Shown: piece by piece, positions 13,876 to 25,121 of the stretch
How positions within the stretch are numbered: the stretch's first letter is position 1
Layout of the letters: each line of letters opens with the position of its first letter
Source of the DNA: Rhodocyclales bacterium
GTDB lineage: Bacteria; Pseudomonadota; Gammaproteobacteria; Burkholderiales; Rhodocyclaceae
Reading direction: 5' to 3'
DNA: 64,000 nucleotides
NCBI GenBank assembly: GCA_016183655.1
Contig: JACPEH010000023.1
Span: 124,001 to 188,000, forward strand
Made by a program: the position numbers and the translations under genes
The notes under the pieces: model-generated
Told to the model about the DNA's origin: nothing
Databases searched by the model: none
What the model saw: the letters and a program-made list of their open reading frames with translations, nothing else

Positions 13876-15035
13876 AGCTTGCCCCCCCGCATCAGTTGCC
13901 GGTTCTCCCAGTCGACCCGCAGCAGGATCGCCAGCGCCACGCAGTTGGCGAGGATGCCGGAGCCGCCGAAGCTCATCAGCGGCAGCGTCAGCCCTTTGGT
14001 CGGCAGGAGGCCCATGTTCACGCCCATGTTGATGAAGCCCTGGACGCCGATCCAGATGCCGATGCCCATCGCCACCAGCGCCGGATACAGGCGGTCGAGC
14101 GCGACCGCCTGGCGGCCGATGACGAAGGCGCGCTGCACGATCAGCGCAAACAGCGCGACGACGATGACGACGCCGACTAGGCCGAGCTCCTCGGCGATCA
14201 CCGCGAGCAGGAAGTCGGTATGGGCCTCGGGCAGGTAGAACAGCTTCTCGACCGAGGCGCCGAGCCCGACGCCGAAGATCTCGCCGCGGCCGAAGGCGAT
14301 CAGCGCGTGCGAGAGCTGGTAGCCGCGGCCGAAAGCGTCGGCCCACGGGTCCATGAAGCCGAAGATGCGGTCGCGCCGGTAGGGCGAGACGATGATCAGC
14401 AGGGCGAAGGCGGCCAGCAGCAGCACGATCAGGATCGCGAACAGGCGGGCGCGCATGCCGCCCAGGAAGAGGATGCCCATGGCGATCGAGATGATCACGA
14501 CGAAGGCGCCGAAGTCGGGTTCCTTCAAGAGCAGGATGCCGACGAAGACCATGGCGCCGGCCATCGGCAGGAAGGCCTTCTTCAGGTCGTGCATTACCGC
14601 CATCTTGCGTACCGTGTAGTCGGCGGCGTAGAGCACGGCAAAGAGCTTCATCAGCTCCGACGGCTGCAGGTTGGCGATGCCGAGCGGCAGCCAGCGGCGG
14701 GCGCCATTGACGTCGCGGCCGAGCCCCGGCACGAGGACGACGATCAGCAGCAGCACGCCGGCGACGAACAGCCACGGCGCCATCTGCTGCCAGGCGTTGA
14801 GCGGCACCTGGAAGGCGACGGCGGCGGCGATGATGCCGATGCACAGGAAGACCGCGTGGCGCATCAGGAAATACGCCGGCTGGTTGCCGGTGAAGCGACC
14901 GGCCTCGGCGATCGCGATCGACGCCGAATAGACCATGACCATGCCGAAGAAGAGCAGCAGCAGCGCACTCCACAGCAGCGTGAAGTCCACCTCGGAGGGC
15001 ATCCGGCGCGGCGTGTCGAGCGCCTGCATCAGCAT
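13872..15035 (-). CDS. ftsW: Peptidoglycan glycosyltransferase FtsW
   Basis: 387 aa SEDS polytopic protein; [37 protein letters not shown]. Confidence 0.97.
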   Translation of the reverse strand: MLMQALDTPRRMPSEVDFTLLWSALLLLFFGMVMVYSASIAIAEAGRFTGNQPAYFLMRHAVFLCIGIIAAAVAFQVPLNAWQQMAPWLFVAGVLLLIVVLVPGLGRDVNGARRWLPLGIANLQPSELMKLFAVLYAADYTVRKMAVMHDLKKAFLPMAGAMVFVGILLLKEPDFGAFVVIISIAMGILFLGGMRARLFAILIVLLLAAFALLIIVSPYRRDRIFGFMDPWADAFGRGYQLSHALIAFGRGEIFGVGLGASVEKLFYLPEAHTDFLLAVIAEELGLVGVVIVVALFALIVQRAFVIGRQAVALDRLYPALVAMGIGIWIGVQGFINMGVNMGLLPTKGLTLPLMSFGGSGILANCVALAILLRVDWENRQLMRGGKL

Positions 15036-16405
15036 GGCGCGCCCTCCTTCGCTTGCTGCACCTTCACCGCGGCGATGAAAGCCTCGGCGCGGTGCGCGTA
15101 GTTGCGGTACATGTCGAGGCTGGCGCAGGCCGGCGACAGCAGCACGGCGTCGCCCGGCTGCGCCTGCGCGGCACAGAAAGCCACCGCCTCCGTCATGTCG
15201 GCGCAGCGCTGCAGCGGGATGCCGCTACCGGCGAGCACCGCCGCGACCGCCTCGGCATCGCGGCCGATCAGCGCCGCGGCACGGCCGTGCGCAACCAGCG
15301 CCGGGCGCAGCGGCGAGAAATCCTGCCCCTTGCCATCGCCGCCGAGGATGATGGCGAGCTTCCGCCCCATGCCGTTGATCGCCGCCAGCGTGGCGCCGAC
15401 ATTGGTGCCCTTGGAGTCGTCGTAGTAGTCGACTTCGCCGATGCGGGCGACGAACTCGACGCGGTGGGCAAGCCCCTTGAACTCGCGCAGCGCCGGCAGG
15501 CAGGCCTGCGGCGCGATTCCCACCGCTTCCAGCAAGGCCAGCGCCGCCAGCGCGTTGGCGGCGTTGTGCAGCCCGGCGAGCTTCAGCTCGGTCTGCGCCA
15601 CCAGGCGCTCGCCGCCGCGCATCAGCCAGCCGTCGACCAGCCCGTAGTCGCCGGCGCGCGGCGGCCTGTCCAGGCCGAAGGTGACCAAGGCCTTGCCGCA
15701 GCGCCCCATGCCGAGGCTGCGGTCGTCGTCGCGGTTGAGCACCATGACGCGGGTGCCTCGGAAAATGCGCGCCTTGGCGGCGGCATAGTCGTCAAGGCCG
15801 GCGTAGCGGTCGAGGTGGTCCTCGGAGATGTTGAGCACGGTCGCCGCATCGGGCTTGAGCGTGTGCGTCGTTTCCAGCTGGAAGCTCGACAGTTCGAGCA
15901 CCCACAGCGCCGGCAGCGTACCGGCGTCGATCACCGTCATCAGCGCATCGAGCGCGGCCGGCGAGATATTGCCGCAGGCCACCGCCGGCACGCCGGCGGC
16001 GTTGGCCAAGTAGGCGGTCAGCGCCGTCGTCGTCGTCTTGCCGTTGCTGCCGGTGATGGCGACGATCTTCGCCTGCGGCGTGCGCGCATGCACCGCCCAG
16101 GCGAACAGCTCGATCTCGGAGACGACCGGGACGCCGGCGGCGAGCGCCGCCTGGACGTGGGCCTCCTGCACCGGCAGGCCGGGCGAGATGGCTATCAAAT
16201 CGACACCGGCAAAGGTGGCGGCGGCGAACGGCCCGGCCACCAGCTCGGCGGCCGGCACCGCGGCGGCCAGTGCAGCGGCATTCGGCGGCACGGCGCGGCT
16301 GTCGGCGACGCGGACGCGCGCGCCTTCGCGCGCGAGCCATTTCGCCATCGCCAGCCCCGTTTCGCCGAGGCCGAGCACCAGTGCCTGTTTGCCGTTGAGG
16401 TTCAT
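15029..16405 (-). CDS. murD: UDP-N-acetylmuramoyl-L-alanine--D-glutamate ligase
   Basis: 458 aa; [43 protein letters not shown]. Confidence 0.98.
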   Translation of the reverse strand: MNLNGKQALVLGLGETGLAMAKWLAREGARVRVADSRAVPPNAAALAAAVPAAELVAGPFAAATFAGVDLIAISPGLPVQEAHVQAALAAGVPVVSEIELFAWAVHARTPQAKIVAITGSNGKTTTTALTAYLANAAGVPAVACGNISPAALDALMTVIDAGTLPALWVLELSSFQLETTHTLKPDAATVLNISEDHLDRYAGLDDYAAAKARIFRGTRVMVLNRDDDRSLGMGRCGKALVTFGLDRPPRAGDYGLVDGWLMRGGERLVAQTELKLAGLHNAANALAALALLEAVGIAPQACLPALREFKGLAHRVEFVARIGEVDYYDDSKGTNVGATLAAINGMGRKLAIILGGDGKGQDFSPLRPALVAHGRAAALIGRDAEAVAAVLAGSGIPLQRCADMTEAVAFCAAQAQPGDAVLLSPACASLDMYRNYAHRAEAFIAAVKVQQAKEGAPC

Positions 16406-16415
16406 ATTCCCGTGT

Positions 16416-17504
16416 TCAGCGCAGCTTCAGCGTCGACAGCCCGAACAGCACGAGCATGATGGTGATGATCCAGAAACGGACCACCACCTGCGTTTCCTTC
16501 CAGCCGCTCAATTCGTAGTGGTGGTGCAGCGGCGCCATGCGGAAGATGCGCTTGCCGCCGGTGAACTTGAAGTACAGCACCTGCGCCGCGACCGACAGCG
16601 TCTCGGCGACGAAGACGCCGCCCATGATCGCCAGCACGATTTCCTGGCGGACGATGACGGCGACGGTGCCGAGCGCGCCGCCCAGCGCCAGCGCGCCGAC
16701 GTCACCCATGAAGACTTCGGCCGGGTAGGCGTTGAACCAGAGGAAGCCGAGCCCGGCGCCGGCCATCGCGCCGAGGAAGATGCACAGCTCGCCGGCGCCG
16801 GGCACGTACGGAACGAACAGGTACTTGGCGTAGACCGCGTTGCCGGCGACGTAGGCGAAGATCGCCAGCGCGGCGGCGACCATTACCGCCGGCATGATCG
16901 CCAGCCCGTCGAGGCCATCGGTCAGGTTCACCGCATTCGAGGTACCGACGATGACGAAATAGGTCAGGATCATGAAGCCGATGACGCCGAGCGGGTAGGC
17001 CACCGTCTTGAAGAACGGGACGATCAGTTCCATCTGCGCCGGCAGCGTCGCCGTCATGCCGAGATAGACGGCGACGGCGGCGCCGATCACCGACTGCCAG
17101 AAATATTTCCAGCGCGAAGCCAGCCCCTTCGGGTCGCGGTAGACCACCTTCTTCCAGTCGTCGACCCAGCCGATGGCGCCGAAACCGACGGTGACGATCA
17201 GAACCACCCAGATGTAGCGGTTGGAGAGGTCGCCCCACAACAGCGTGGTGACGGCGATGGCGATCAGGATCAGCACGCCGCCCATGGTCGGCGTGCCGGA
17301 CTTGGCGAGGTGCGTCTGCGGGCCGTCGGTGCGCACCGCCTGGCCGATCTTCTTCGCTGCCAGCCAGCGGATCACGCGCGGCCCGGCAATGAAGGAAATG
17401 ATCAGCGCGGTCATCGCCGCCAGCACGGTGCGCAGCGTGATGTAGCCGAATACGTTGAAGACCCGCAGATCCTGGCCGAGCCACTGGGCGAGCATCAAGA
17501 GCAT
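16416..17504 (-). CDS. mraY: Phospho-N-acetylmuramoyl-pentapeptide-transferase
   Basis: 362 aa; [48 protein letters not shown]. Confidence 0.98.
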   Translation of the reverse strand: MLLMLAQWLGQDLRVFNVFGYITLRTVLAAMTALIISFIAGPRVIRWLAAKKIGQAVRTDGPQTHLAKSGTPTMGGVLILIAIAVTTLLWGDLSNRYIWVVLIVTVGFGAIGWVDDWKKVVYRDPKGLASRWKYFWQSVIGAAVAVYLGMTATLPAQMELIVPFFKTVAYPLGVIGFMILTYFVIVGTSNAVNLTDGLDGLAIMPAVMVAAALAIFAYVAGNAVYAKYLFVPYVPGAGELCIFLGAMAGAGLGFLWFNAYPAEVFMGDVGALALGGALGTVAVIVRQEIVLAIMGGVFVAETLSVAAQVLYFKFTGGKRIFRMAPLHHHYELSGWKETQVVVRFWIITIMLVLFGLSTLKLR

Positions 17505-18886
17505 GTTTTGTTCTCCGTCGGCGGCACGGCGGCGATGGCATCGGCCACGCGCTCCATGCGCATGAAACGCGAACCCTTGACGAGCACGGTGGTCGTTGCC
17601 GTCAGTTCCGGGCGCAGCGCGTCGATCAGTTCTTCGATCTTCTTGTAGTGGTGGGCGCCGGCACCGAAATTGCGGGCGGCGACGGCGCTCGCCTCGCCGA
17701 GCGCGTACAGCGCATCGACGCCGGCGCTCTTGGCGTAGCCGCCGATCTCGTCGTGGTACTGCGCCGCGGCGTCGCCGATTTCGCCCATGTCGCCGAGCAC
17801 CAGCACCTTGCGGCCGATGGTCGAGGCCAGCACGTCGATGCCGGCGCGCATCGAGTCCGGGTTGGCGTTGTAGGTGTCGTCGAGGATCACCGCCCCGTTT
17901 GCCCCGGCGCGGCGCTGCAGCCGCCCCTTGATACCGCGGAAGGCGGCCAGGCCGGCATTGATCGCCGCCAGCGGGATGCCGGCGGCGAAGGTCGCGGCGA
18001 CCGCCGCCAGCGCGTTGCGGGCGTTATGCACGCCGGGCAGCGCCAGATCGACGGCGCCTTCGCCGAGCGGCGTGATGAAATGCAGTTCGGTTTCCAGGCC
18101 GTGCACGCGGACTCGGCCGTGCACGTCGGCGGCGCCGTCGAGGCCGAAGCTGACGACGCGGCGGCCGACGTTGGCGGCCTGCCACAGCGGCGCATGCGGA
18201 TCGTCGGCGTTGATCACGGCGACGCCGTCGGCGACCAGCCCTTCGTAGATCGTGCCCTTTTCCAGCGCGATCGCGTCGAGCGTGCCCATGCCCTGCAGGT
18301 GCGCGCGCTGGGCGTTGGTGACCAGCGCCACGGTGGGGCGCGCGATGCGGGTCAGGTAGCGGATCTCGCCCGGGTGGTTCATGCCCATCTCGACGATCGC
18401 CGCCCGGTGGTGCGCGCGCAGCTGCAACAGCGTCAGCGGCAGGCCGATGTCGTTGTTGAGGTTGCCCTGCGTCGCCAGCACCTCGTCGCCGAAGGCGGCG
18501 GCCAGGATGCTGGCGATCATTTCCTTGGTCGTCGTCTTGCCGTTGGAGCCGGTGACGGCGATCAACGGCAGCTCGAAGCCGGCGCGCCAGTGGGCGGCCA
18601 GTTCGCCGAGCGCCAGCCGCGTATCGGCGACGACGATCAACGGCAGGTCGACGCCCTTCAGCGCGTCGACGGCGTCGGCGGCGATGACGGCGCCGACCGC
18701 CCCTTCCGAGGCCACGGCGCCGATGAAGTCATGGGCGTCGAAACGCTCGCCGCGCAGCGCGACGAACAGGTCGCCGGCGCGGATCGCGCGGCTGTCGGTC
18801 GACACCGCCGAAAATTCGGCATCGACGCCGAGCAGCCGTCCCTGCAATGCCGCCGCCGCGGCCGAGAGTTTCAGCATCGAGCTCAT
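17495..18886 (-). CDS. murF: UDP-N-acetylmuramoyl-tripeptide--D-alanyl-D-alanine ligase
   Basis: 463 aa; [37 protein letters not shown]. Confidence 0.97.
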   Translation of the reverse strand: MSSMLKLSAAAAALQGRLLGVDAEFSAVSTDSRAIRAGDLFVALRGERFDAHDFIGAVASEGAVGAVIAADAVDALKGVDLPLIVVADTRLALGELAAHWRAGFELPLIAVTGSNGKTTTKEMIASILAAAFGDEVLATQGNLNNDIGLPLTLLQLRAHHRAAIVEMGMNHPGEIRYLTRIARPTVALVTNAQRAHLQGMGTLDAIALEKGTIYEGLVADGVAVINADDPHAPLWQAANVGRRVVSFGLDGAADVHGRVRVHGLETELHFITPLGEGAVDLALPGVHNARNALAAVAATFAAGIPLAAINAGLAAFRGIKGRLQRRAGANGAVILDDTYNANPDSMRAGIDVLASTIGRKVLVLGDMGEIGDAAAQYHDEIGGYAKSAGVDALYALGEASAVAARNFGAGAHHYKKIEELIDALRPELTATTTVLVKGSRFMRMERVADAIAAVPPTENKTCS

Positions 18887-20343
18887 GCAGCCTCCTGGCG
18901 CGCCGCCAGCGCCGCCTCGGCTTCGCGCAGGTCGGAAAATGGATGGAAGGTACCGGCGATTTCCTGGTAGGCCTCGTGCCCCTTGCCGGCGAGCAGGACC
19001 ACGTCGGCCGGCGCGGCGCCGGCGATGGTCGCGGCGATGGCTTCGCGGCGATCGACGATCACCTCGGCCTGCGGCGCCCCGACGCGGATCTCCTCGACGA
19101 TCGCCGCCGGCGATTCGCTGCGCGGGTTGTCGCTGGTGAGCACGACGCGATCAGCGATACGTGTCGCCACCTCGCCCATCAGCGGCCGCTTGCCGTGATC
19201 GCGGTCGCCGCCGCAGCCGAAGACGCAGACGAGCCGACCGCCGCGCGCCGCGGCTTCCTCGCGCAGCGCGGCGAGGGCGTTGTCCAGCGCATCCGGCGAA
19301 TGGGCGTAGTCGATCACGACCAGCGGCTGACCGTCGCCGCCCAGGCGCTGCATCCGCCCCGGCGGCGCCTCCAGCGCTTCCAGGCGAGCGGCGAGCTGCT
19401 CGAAGGGCAGGCCGGCGGCGAGCAGGACGCCGGCAACGGCGAGCAGGTTGGCGACGTTGTAGCGGCCGACCAGCCGGCTGCGTATCTCGACCACTCCCTG
19501 CGGCGCACGCAGCGTGAACGCCATTCCCGCCGCTTCGTGACGGACGTCGCCGGCGGCCACCAGCATGTCGACCGAGGCCGTGGCATCGGCCAGCGTATAC
19601 CCGACCTTCAGTCGCGCCCGGGTCACCTTCGCCAAGTGGCAGCCGAAGGCGTCGTCGAGGTTGATCACCGCCGCACGCAGCCCCGGCCAGAGGAACAGCT
19701 TTTCCTTGGACGCGGCGTAGGCTTCCATCGTTCCGTGGTAGTCGAGATGGTCGCGCGTCAGGTTGGTGAAGGCCGCGATATCGACATGGGCACCGTTCAT
19801 CCGCCCTTCTTCCAGGCCGATCGAGCTGGCTTCCAGCGCACAGGCCTCGGCGCCCTGATCGAGGAAGGCGGCAAGGCAGCGCGCCAGGGTCGTCGCCTGC
19901 GGCGTGGTAAACCCGGTTTCGTCGAGGTCGCCGGGGAAGCCGGCGCCGAGCGTGCCGATGATCGCGCAGCGGCGGGGATGCGCGCGGGCGATCCATTGCG
20001 TGCAGCTGGTCTTGCCGTTGGTGCCGGTGACGGCGATCAGCGACAGACGTTCGCTCGGCTCGCCGAGCACGGCATGGGCCAGGTTGCCGGCGAGCGCACG
20101 CAGGTCGCGGACGGCGATGCTCGGCACCGGCAGCGTCTCGCCGGCCGCCCCTTCCGCTTCGAAAAGCACTGCCGCCGCGCCGCGGGCGATGGCATCGCCG
20201 ATGTAGCGGCGGCCGTCGGCGGCATCGCCGGGGTAGGCCAGGAACAGGTCGCCGCGACGCACCAGCCGCGAATCGTCGGTGAGGTTGTCCGGCTCGACGC
20301 CGAGGGCGGCCAGTTGGCGCAGGAGTTCAGCGGCGGCGCTCAT
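18883..20343 (-). CDS. murE: UDP-N-acetylmuramoyl-tripeptide synthetase
   Basis: 486 aa; AVTGTNGKTSCTQWIARA, DYAHSPDALDNAL, TSDNPRSESPAAI. Confidence 0.97.
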   Translation of the reverse strand: MSAAAELLRQLAALGVEPDNLTDDSRLVRRGDLFLAYPGDAADGRRYIGDAIARGAAAVLFEAEGAAGETLPVPSIAVRDLRALAGNLAHAVLGEPSERLSLIAVTGTNGKTSCTQWIARAHPRRCAIIGTLGAGFPGDLDETGFTTPQATTLARCLAAFLDQGAEACALEASSIGLEEGRMNGAHVDIAAFTNLTRDHLDYHGTMEAYAASKEKLFLWPGLRAAVINLDDAFGCHLAKVTRARLKVGYTLADATASVDMLVAAGDVRHEAAGMAFTLRAPQGVVEIRSRLVGRYNVANLLAVAGVLLAAGLPFEQLAARLEALEAPPGRMQRLGGDGQPLVVIDYAHSPDALDNALAALREEAAARGGRLVCVFGCGGDRDHGKRPLMGEVATRIADRVVLTSDNPRSESPAAIVEEIRVGAPQAEVIVDRREAIAATIAGAAPADVVLLAGKGHEAYQEIAGTFHPFSDLREAEAALAARQEAA

Positions 20344-22082
20344 AGTTTTTCCTTCGCGGTGGCGGCCTGCGCCACCGTCATCTGCGCGTCCGGCGGAATC
20401 CCCAGCGTGCGCAGCGCACCGCCGGTGATCGCCGAGAAGACCGGGGCGGCGACGTCGCCGCCGTAGTGTTTGCCGCCCGACGGTTCGTCGATCATCACGG
20501 CGACGATCAGGCGCGGATCGGAGACCGGGGCGAAGCCGACGAAGGACGACACGTATTTGTTGGCGTAGAGCCCGCCTTCGAGCTTGTGCGCGGTGCCGGT
20601 CTTGCCGGCGACGCGGTAACCCGGCACCTGTGCCTTCGGCGCTGTGCCGCCGGGGCCGGCGGCCATCTCCAGCATCGCCCGCACCTCGCGCGCGGTCTGC
20701 GGCGAGAACACCGGCACGCCGGTCACCGGCCCGTCATCGATGCGCGTCAGCGACATCGGCAGCAGCTCGCCGTCGCGGGCGAAAACGGTATAGGCGCGCG
20801 CCAGTTGCATCAGCGACACCGAGATGCCGTGGCCGTAGGACATCGTCGCCTGCTCGATCGGCCGCCAGGTCTTCCACGCGCGCAGCCGGCCCGGCACCTC
20901 GCCGGGAAAGCCCAGCCGCGACGTCTGGCCGAAGCCGACGGCGTCGAACATTTCCCACATTTCCCGCGGGCTGAAGTTGGCGGCGATCTTGGCGGCACCG
21001 ACGTTGGAGGATTTCTGGATGACCTGGGCGACGGTCAGCGCGCCGTGCGGATGCGCGTCCGAGATCGTCGCATTGCCGATGGTCAGCCGCCCCGGCGCGC
21101 AATTGATGATCGAATCGAAGCGGAACTTGTTCGATTCGAGCGCCAGCGCGGCGGTGAACGGCTTCAGCGTCGACCCCGGCTCGAAGGTGTCGGTCACCGC
21201 GCGGTTGCGCAACTGGCCGCCGGACAGGTGCTCGCGATTGTTCGGGTTGTAGGTCGGCCAGTTCGCCAGCGCCAGGATCTCGCCGCTCTTGGCGTCGATG
21301 ACGACGGCGCCGCCGGCCTTTGCCTTGTTGTCGGCGATCGCCTGCTTGAGCTGGCTGTAGGCGAGGTACTGGATCTTCGAGTCGAGCGCCAGGCGGATCT
21401 CCTTGCCGTCCTGCGGCGACCGGATCGAGCCGACGTCCTCGACGATCTGGCCGCGCCGGTCGCGAATCACGCTGCGGCTGCCGGCGTGGCCGACCAAACT
21501 CTTCTCGAAGGCCAGCTCGACGCCCTCCAGCCCCTTGTCGTCGACGCCGGTGAAGCCGACCATGTGCGCGGTCATCTCGCCGGTCGGGTAGTAGCGGCGG
21601 TATTCCTTGTTCTGGTAGATGCCGGGCAGCTTCAGCGCCGCGATGCGGTCGGCGACTTCCGGCGCCACCTGCCGCTGCAGATAGACGAAGCCCTTGTCGC
21701 TGGCCAGCTTGCGCGCCAGCTCCTTCGGGTCGCTGTCGAGCGCGCCGGCCAGCGCCCGCAACTGCTCGGCGCTGAGCTTGGCATCGACGGGGATCGCCCA
21801 GATCGACTTCATCGGCGTCGAGATCGCCAGCACGTCGCCGTTGCGGTCGGTGACCTTGCCGCGCGACGCCGAGATCTCGATGTCGCGGCGGTAGCGCGAA
21901 TCGCCCTTTTCCTGCAGGAAGTCGTTGTTGATGATCTGCAGGTAGAAGGCGCGGCCGACCAGCGCACCGAAGGCGGCGAGCAGGCACAGCCCGACCAGGC
22001 GCGAGCGCCAGGCCGGCAGCGCCAGCTGCAGCACCGGGCTCTCGGCAAAGCGGTGGGTGCGACCGCCCTTGCCGCGGATCAT
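20340..22082 (-). CDS. ftsI: Penicillin-binding protein 3 (FtsI)
   Basis: 580 aa class B PBP; EPGSTLKPFTAALAL, KSSNVG, GKTGTAHK. Confidence 0.98.
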   Translation of the reverse strand: MIRGKGGRTHRFAESPVLQLALPAWRSRLVGLCLLAAFGALVGRAFYLQIINNDFLQEKGDSRYRRDIEISASRGKVTDRNGDVLAISTPMKSIWAIPVDAKLSAEQLRALAGALDSDPKELARKLASDKGFVYLQRQVAPEVADRIAALKLPGIYQNKEYRRYYPTGEMTAHMVGFTGVDDKGLEGVELAFEKSLVGHAGSRSVIRDRRGQIVEDVGSIRSPQDGKEIRLALDSKIQYLAYSQLKQAIADNKAKAGGAVVIDAKSGEILALANWPTYNPNNREHLSGGQLRNRAVTDTFEPGSTLKPFTAALALESNKFRFDSIINCAPGRLTIGNATISDAHPHGALTVAQVIQKSSNVGAAKIAANFSPREMWEMFDAVGFGQTSRLGFPGEVPGRLRAWKTWRPIEQATMSYGHGISVSLMQLARAYTVFARDGELLPMSLTRIDDGPVTGVPVFSPQTAREVRAMLEMAAGPGGTAPKAQVPGYRVAGKTGTAHKLEGGLYANKYVSSFVGFAPVSDPRLIVAVMIDEPSGGKHYGGDVAAPVFSAITGGALRTLGIPPDAQMTVAQAATAKEKL

Positions 22083-22360
22083 TGCCCGCCCTCCTTCGGC
22101 GCCGCGACGAGCAGGCGGCCGGCCTCGGGGAGACGCATCTTGAGGCGCTCGCGGGCGATCTTCTCGATCCGCGGATGCGTCGCCCAGGTCGACAGTTCCA
22201 GTTGCAGCTGGCCGAACTCGACATCGAGCTGCTTGGCGCGCTCCTGCTCGCTCTCCAGCTCCTGGAAAAGCTTCCTCGCCTTGTGCTGCGAGGTGACGAC
22301 GCCGAGCGCGCAGAAGACGACGAAGAAGAGGAGGAGCATGTTGGTGCGCAGCATCAGCAC
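22079..22360 (-). CDS. ftsL: Cell division protein FtsL
   Basis: 93 aa single TM + coiled coil; between rsmH and ftsI. Confidence 0.92.
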   Translation of the reverse strand: MLMLRTNMLLLFFVVFCALGVVTSQHKARKLFQELESEQERAKQLDVEFGQLQLELSTWATHPRIEKIARERLKMRLPEAGRLLVAAPKEGGQ

Positions 22361-23283
22361 TTCTCCGCCACGCGCATCACCGCGCTGCGGGCGCGGGGGT
22401 TGCCTTCAATTTCCGCCGCCGACGCCTTGACCGGCTTGCCGACCAAGCGCAGTTTCGGTGGCGGCAGCTCGGAAGCCTTCAGCGGCAGGTTCTTCGGCAG
22501 CGAGGAGTCCGGGGCCGCCGCGTCGCGCATGAAACGCTTGACGATGCGGTCTTCGAGCGAGTGAAAGCTGATCACCACCAGCCGCCCCCCCGGATTGAGC
22601 ATGTCGAGCGCCTGCGGCAGGGCTAGCGCAAGCTGCTCGAGCTCTTGATTGATATGAATCCGTAAAGCCTGAAAGGTGCGCGTCGCCGGGTCCTGGCCGG
22701 GCTCGCGGGTCCGCACGGCCTCGCGTACAAGCGCGGCGAGCTGCCCTGTGGTTGCAACAGGCCGCTCGCTCCGAGCAGCCACAATCTTCTTTGCAATCTG
22801 GAAAGCAAACCGTTCTTCGCCATAGTCCCTCACCACCTGAGTAATTTCTCTTTCGTCGGCCCGTGCCAGCCATTCCGCGGCCGTCTCGCCCTGCGTCGTG
22901 TCCATCCGCATGTCGAGCGGCGCATCGAAACGGAAGCTGAACCCCCGCTCCCCCTCATCCAGCTGCGGCGACGACACCCCGATGTCCATCAGCACGCCGT
23001 CCGCCCTGCCGAATCCAGCTTCGCTTACCGCCGCCGCCATTTCGGCGAACGGGCGATGAACGACCGTCAATCTGTTGTCGCCGATCGCGGCGGCCGCCGC
23101 GATCGCCCGCGGATCGCGGTCGAGCGCCAGCAGGCGGCCCCGCGGCCCGAGTTGTTGGAGGATCGCCCGGCTGTGGCCGCCGCGTCCGAAGGTGGCATCG
23201 ACATAGACGCCGGCCGGCTTGACTGCCAGCGCTTCGACCGCTTCCCGCAGCAGAACCGTCAGGTGCTGCGCGGGCGCGCTCAC
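22354..23283 (-). CDS. rsmH: 16S rRNA (cytosine1402-N4)-methyltransferase
   Basis: 309 aa; [34 protein letters not shown]. Confidence 0.98.
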   Translation of the reverse strand: MSAPAQHLTVLLREAVEALAVKPAGVYVDATFGRGGHSRAILQQLGPRGRLLALDRDPRAIAAAAAIGDNRLTVVHRPFAEMAAAVSEAGFGRADGVLMDIGVSSPQLDEGERGFSFRFDAPLDMRMDTTQGETAAEWLARADEREITQVVRDYGEERFAFQIAKKIVAARSERPVATTGQLAALVREAVRTREPGQDPATRTFQALRIHINQELEQLALALPQALDMLNPGGRLVVISFHSLEDRIVKRFMRDAAAPDSSLPKNLPLKASELPPPKLRLVGKPVKASAAEIEGNPRARSAVMRVAEKC

Positions 23284-23726
23284 AAGGCCAAATCCTCAAG
23301 GCCGGGCGGCAGCAGCTGATCGCCGAGGGCGAAGATCGCCTCCTGCTGCTTCTGCCAGCCGGCATCCGACCAGATTTCGAAATGATTGCCCTGGCCGACC
23401 AGCCACACCTGCTTCTCGAGCTGGGCGAACTGCCGCAGCTCGGGCGCGACCAGCAGGCGACCGGCGGAATCGAGCTCCTCCTCGCGGGCAAAACCGACGA
23501 GCAGGCGCTTCAGGAGGGCGGATTGCTGTTCGAGACTGGGCGCCGACAACACCTTGTTGCGGATCGGCTCCCAGGCGGGATTGGGGTAGAGCAGAAGACA
23601 GCGATGCGGGTGCGCGGTAAGAACCAGGGTGCCGTTGGCGGCAGCGACGAGCGCGTCACGGTGGCGGGCCGGGATGGCCAGCCGCCCTTTGGCGTCGAGA
23701 CTGAGTGCAGCCGCTCCGAAAAACAT
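23280..23726 (-). CDS. mraZ: Transcriptional regulator MraZ
   Basis: Start trimmed to [29 protein letters not shown] track extends it upstream through the promoter. Confidence 0.96.
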   Translation of the reverse strand: MFFGAAALSLDAKGRLAIPARHRDALVAAANGTLVLTAHPHRCLLLYPNPAWEPIRNKVLSAPSLEQQSALLKRLLVGFAREEELDSAGRLLVAPELRQFAQLEKQVWLVGQGNHFEIWSDAGWQKQQEAIFALGDQLLPPGLEDLAL

Positions 23727-23775
23727 GGACTCCCTGACCCTTTCCTCTCCCGGGGCACACCCCGTTTTAAACGTA

Positions 23776-23805
23776 AACCCACTTTGAACCACTTTTCCCC
23801 ACTTT
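23776..23805 (-). promoter_or_regulatory. MraZ-type operator: three 10-bp direct repeats
   Basis: Minus strand reads AAAGTGGGGA AAAGTGGTTC AAAGTGGGTT in exact 10-bp phase, upstream of the mraZ start. Confidence 0.85.
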
Positions 23806-24027
23806 AAGACATCGAAGTGCACCGGGTCAAGGGGTTTTTGTGAGTTTTTTCAATGGGGACAAGGACTTAGACGCATTTTCGCAGGAAAATTTGCAAAAAA
23901 TTTCCCTTAAAAAACAATACTAGCGAAATGCAACTTAAAGTGCTTTGTGAGAAGTGGGGCGCGCTTAACGGGAACCCCGCCGGCATGAACGGGGTCTGCA
24001 TTGTTCCCATTCCCACAGGAGACATTC

Positions 24028-24630
24028 ATGAAGCTCTACTACAGTCCCGGCGCCTGCTCCCTCTCCCCGCACATCGCGCTCTGCGAGGCGGGACTGGCGC
24101 ACGAGCTGATCAAGGTAGACCTGAAGACGAAGAAGACGGAGCTAGGCGACGACTTCTACGCCACCAACCCCAAGGGGTACGTACCGGCGCTGCAACTGGA
24201 CGGCGGCGAAGTACTGACCGAGGGCCCGGCCATCATCCAGTACCTCGCCGACCTCGTGCCGGCGACCGGGCTGGCGCCGGCCGCCGGCACGCTCGCCCGC
24301 GTCCGCCTGCAGGAATGGCTGAACTTCATCGCCACCGAACTGCACAAGGGTTTCAGCCCGCTCTTCCGCAACCCGCCGGCCGAGTGGAAGGAAACGGTGC
24401 GCGCCGGCCTCGCCGGCCGCCTCGCCTACCTGGCGCCGATGCTGGAACGGCAGCCATACCTGATGGGCGACGCGTTCAGCGTCGCCGACGCCTATCTGTT
24501 CACCATTCTCAACTGGGCAAAATGGGTGAAGCTCGACCTGGCGCCCTGGCCGGCGCTGGGCGCCTATCTCGCGCGCGTCGCCGCCCGGCCGGGCGTGCAG
24601 AAGGCGCTGAAGACGGAAGGCCTGCTCTGA
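24028..24630 (+). CDS. Glutathione S-transferase
   Basis: MKLYYSPGACSLSPHIALCEAGLAHELIKVDLK; trimmed start following aggagacattc. Confidence 0.95.
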   Translation: MKLYYSPGACSLSPHIALCEAGLAHELIKVDLKTKKTELGDDFYATNPKGYVPALQLDGGEVLTEGPAIIQYLADLVPATGLAPAAGTLARVRLQEWLNFIATELHKGFSPLFRNPPAEWKETVRAGLAGRLAYLAPMLERQPYLMGDAFSVADAYLFTILNWAKWVKLDLAPWPALGAYLARVAARPGVQKALKTEGLL

Positions 24631-24648
24631 CCACGCGTCGAGCGCAAG

Positions 24649-24668
24649 CCCCGGCATTCATGCCGGGG
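24649..24668. terminator. GC hairpin between gst and rnpB
   Basis: ccccggcattcatgccgggg perfect inverted repeat; no strong T-run on the plus side. Confidence 0.4.
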
Positions 24669-24678
24669 TGAAAATGAA

Positions 24679-24714
24679 AAACCGGCGGCAGGCGTCAACG
24701 CCCACCGCCGGTTT
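24679..24714 (-). terminator. Rho-independent terminator for rnpB
   Basis: Minus strand aaaccggcgg...ccgccggttt followed by TTTCATTTT. Confidence 0.75.
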
Positions 24715-24721
24715 CCCGTGT

Positions 24722-25105
24722 GAAGTGAAGCTGGCCGATAAGCCGGGTTCTGTCGTGGGCAACCATTCCTCTAGGCGACGCGTTACCGCGCCGCTCAAGC
24801 AGCCTACCCGGAAGCAGCGCGAGCCACGCCCAAGCTTCCCTATTTGGCCTTGCTCCGGATGGGGTTTGCCGTGCCGTCCGTGTTACCACGTCCGCGGTGA
24901 GCTCTTACCTCGCCGTTTCACCCTTGCCTGATCTCAGCGAACTGAGCCATCGGCGGTCTATTCTCTGTTGCACTTTCCGTCGCCTTGGGTCTTTCGACTT
25001 ATAGCGCCCGGTCGTTAACCGGCATCCTGCTCTGCGGAGCCCGGACTTTCCTCCCGGCGTCGGGACCGGAATCCCTTCGCCCGGCGGTTGCCTGGCCAGC
25101 TTCAC
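24722..25105 (-). ncRNA. rnpB: RNase P RNA (bacterial type A)
   Basis: Minus strand begins gaagctggccaggcaaccgcc, contains ggaggaaagtccgggctcc, gcagagcaggatgccgg, gcaacagagaatagaccgcc, aagggtgaaacgg, and ends gaggaatggttgcccacgacagaacccggcttatcggccagcttc. Confidence 0.97.
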
Positions 25106-25121
25106 CGCCGATTATACGCGT

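Noticed and set aside
12796-14973. 725-aa ORF as a single fusion gene including MurG
   Set aside because: N-terminal half is out-of-frame ftsW sequence; true murG starts at the GTG at 13875.
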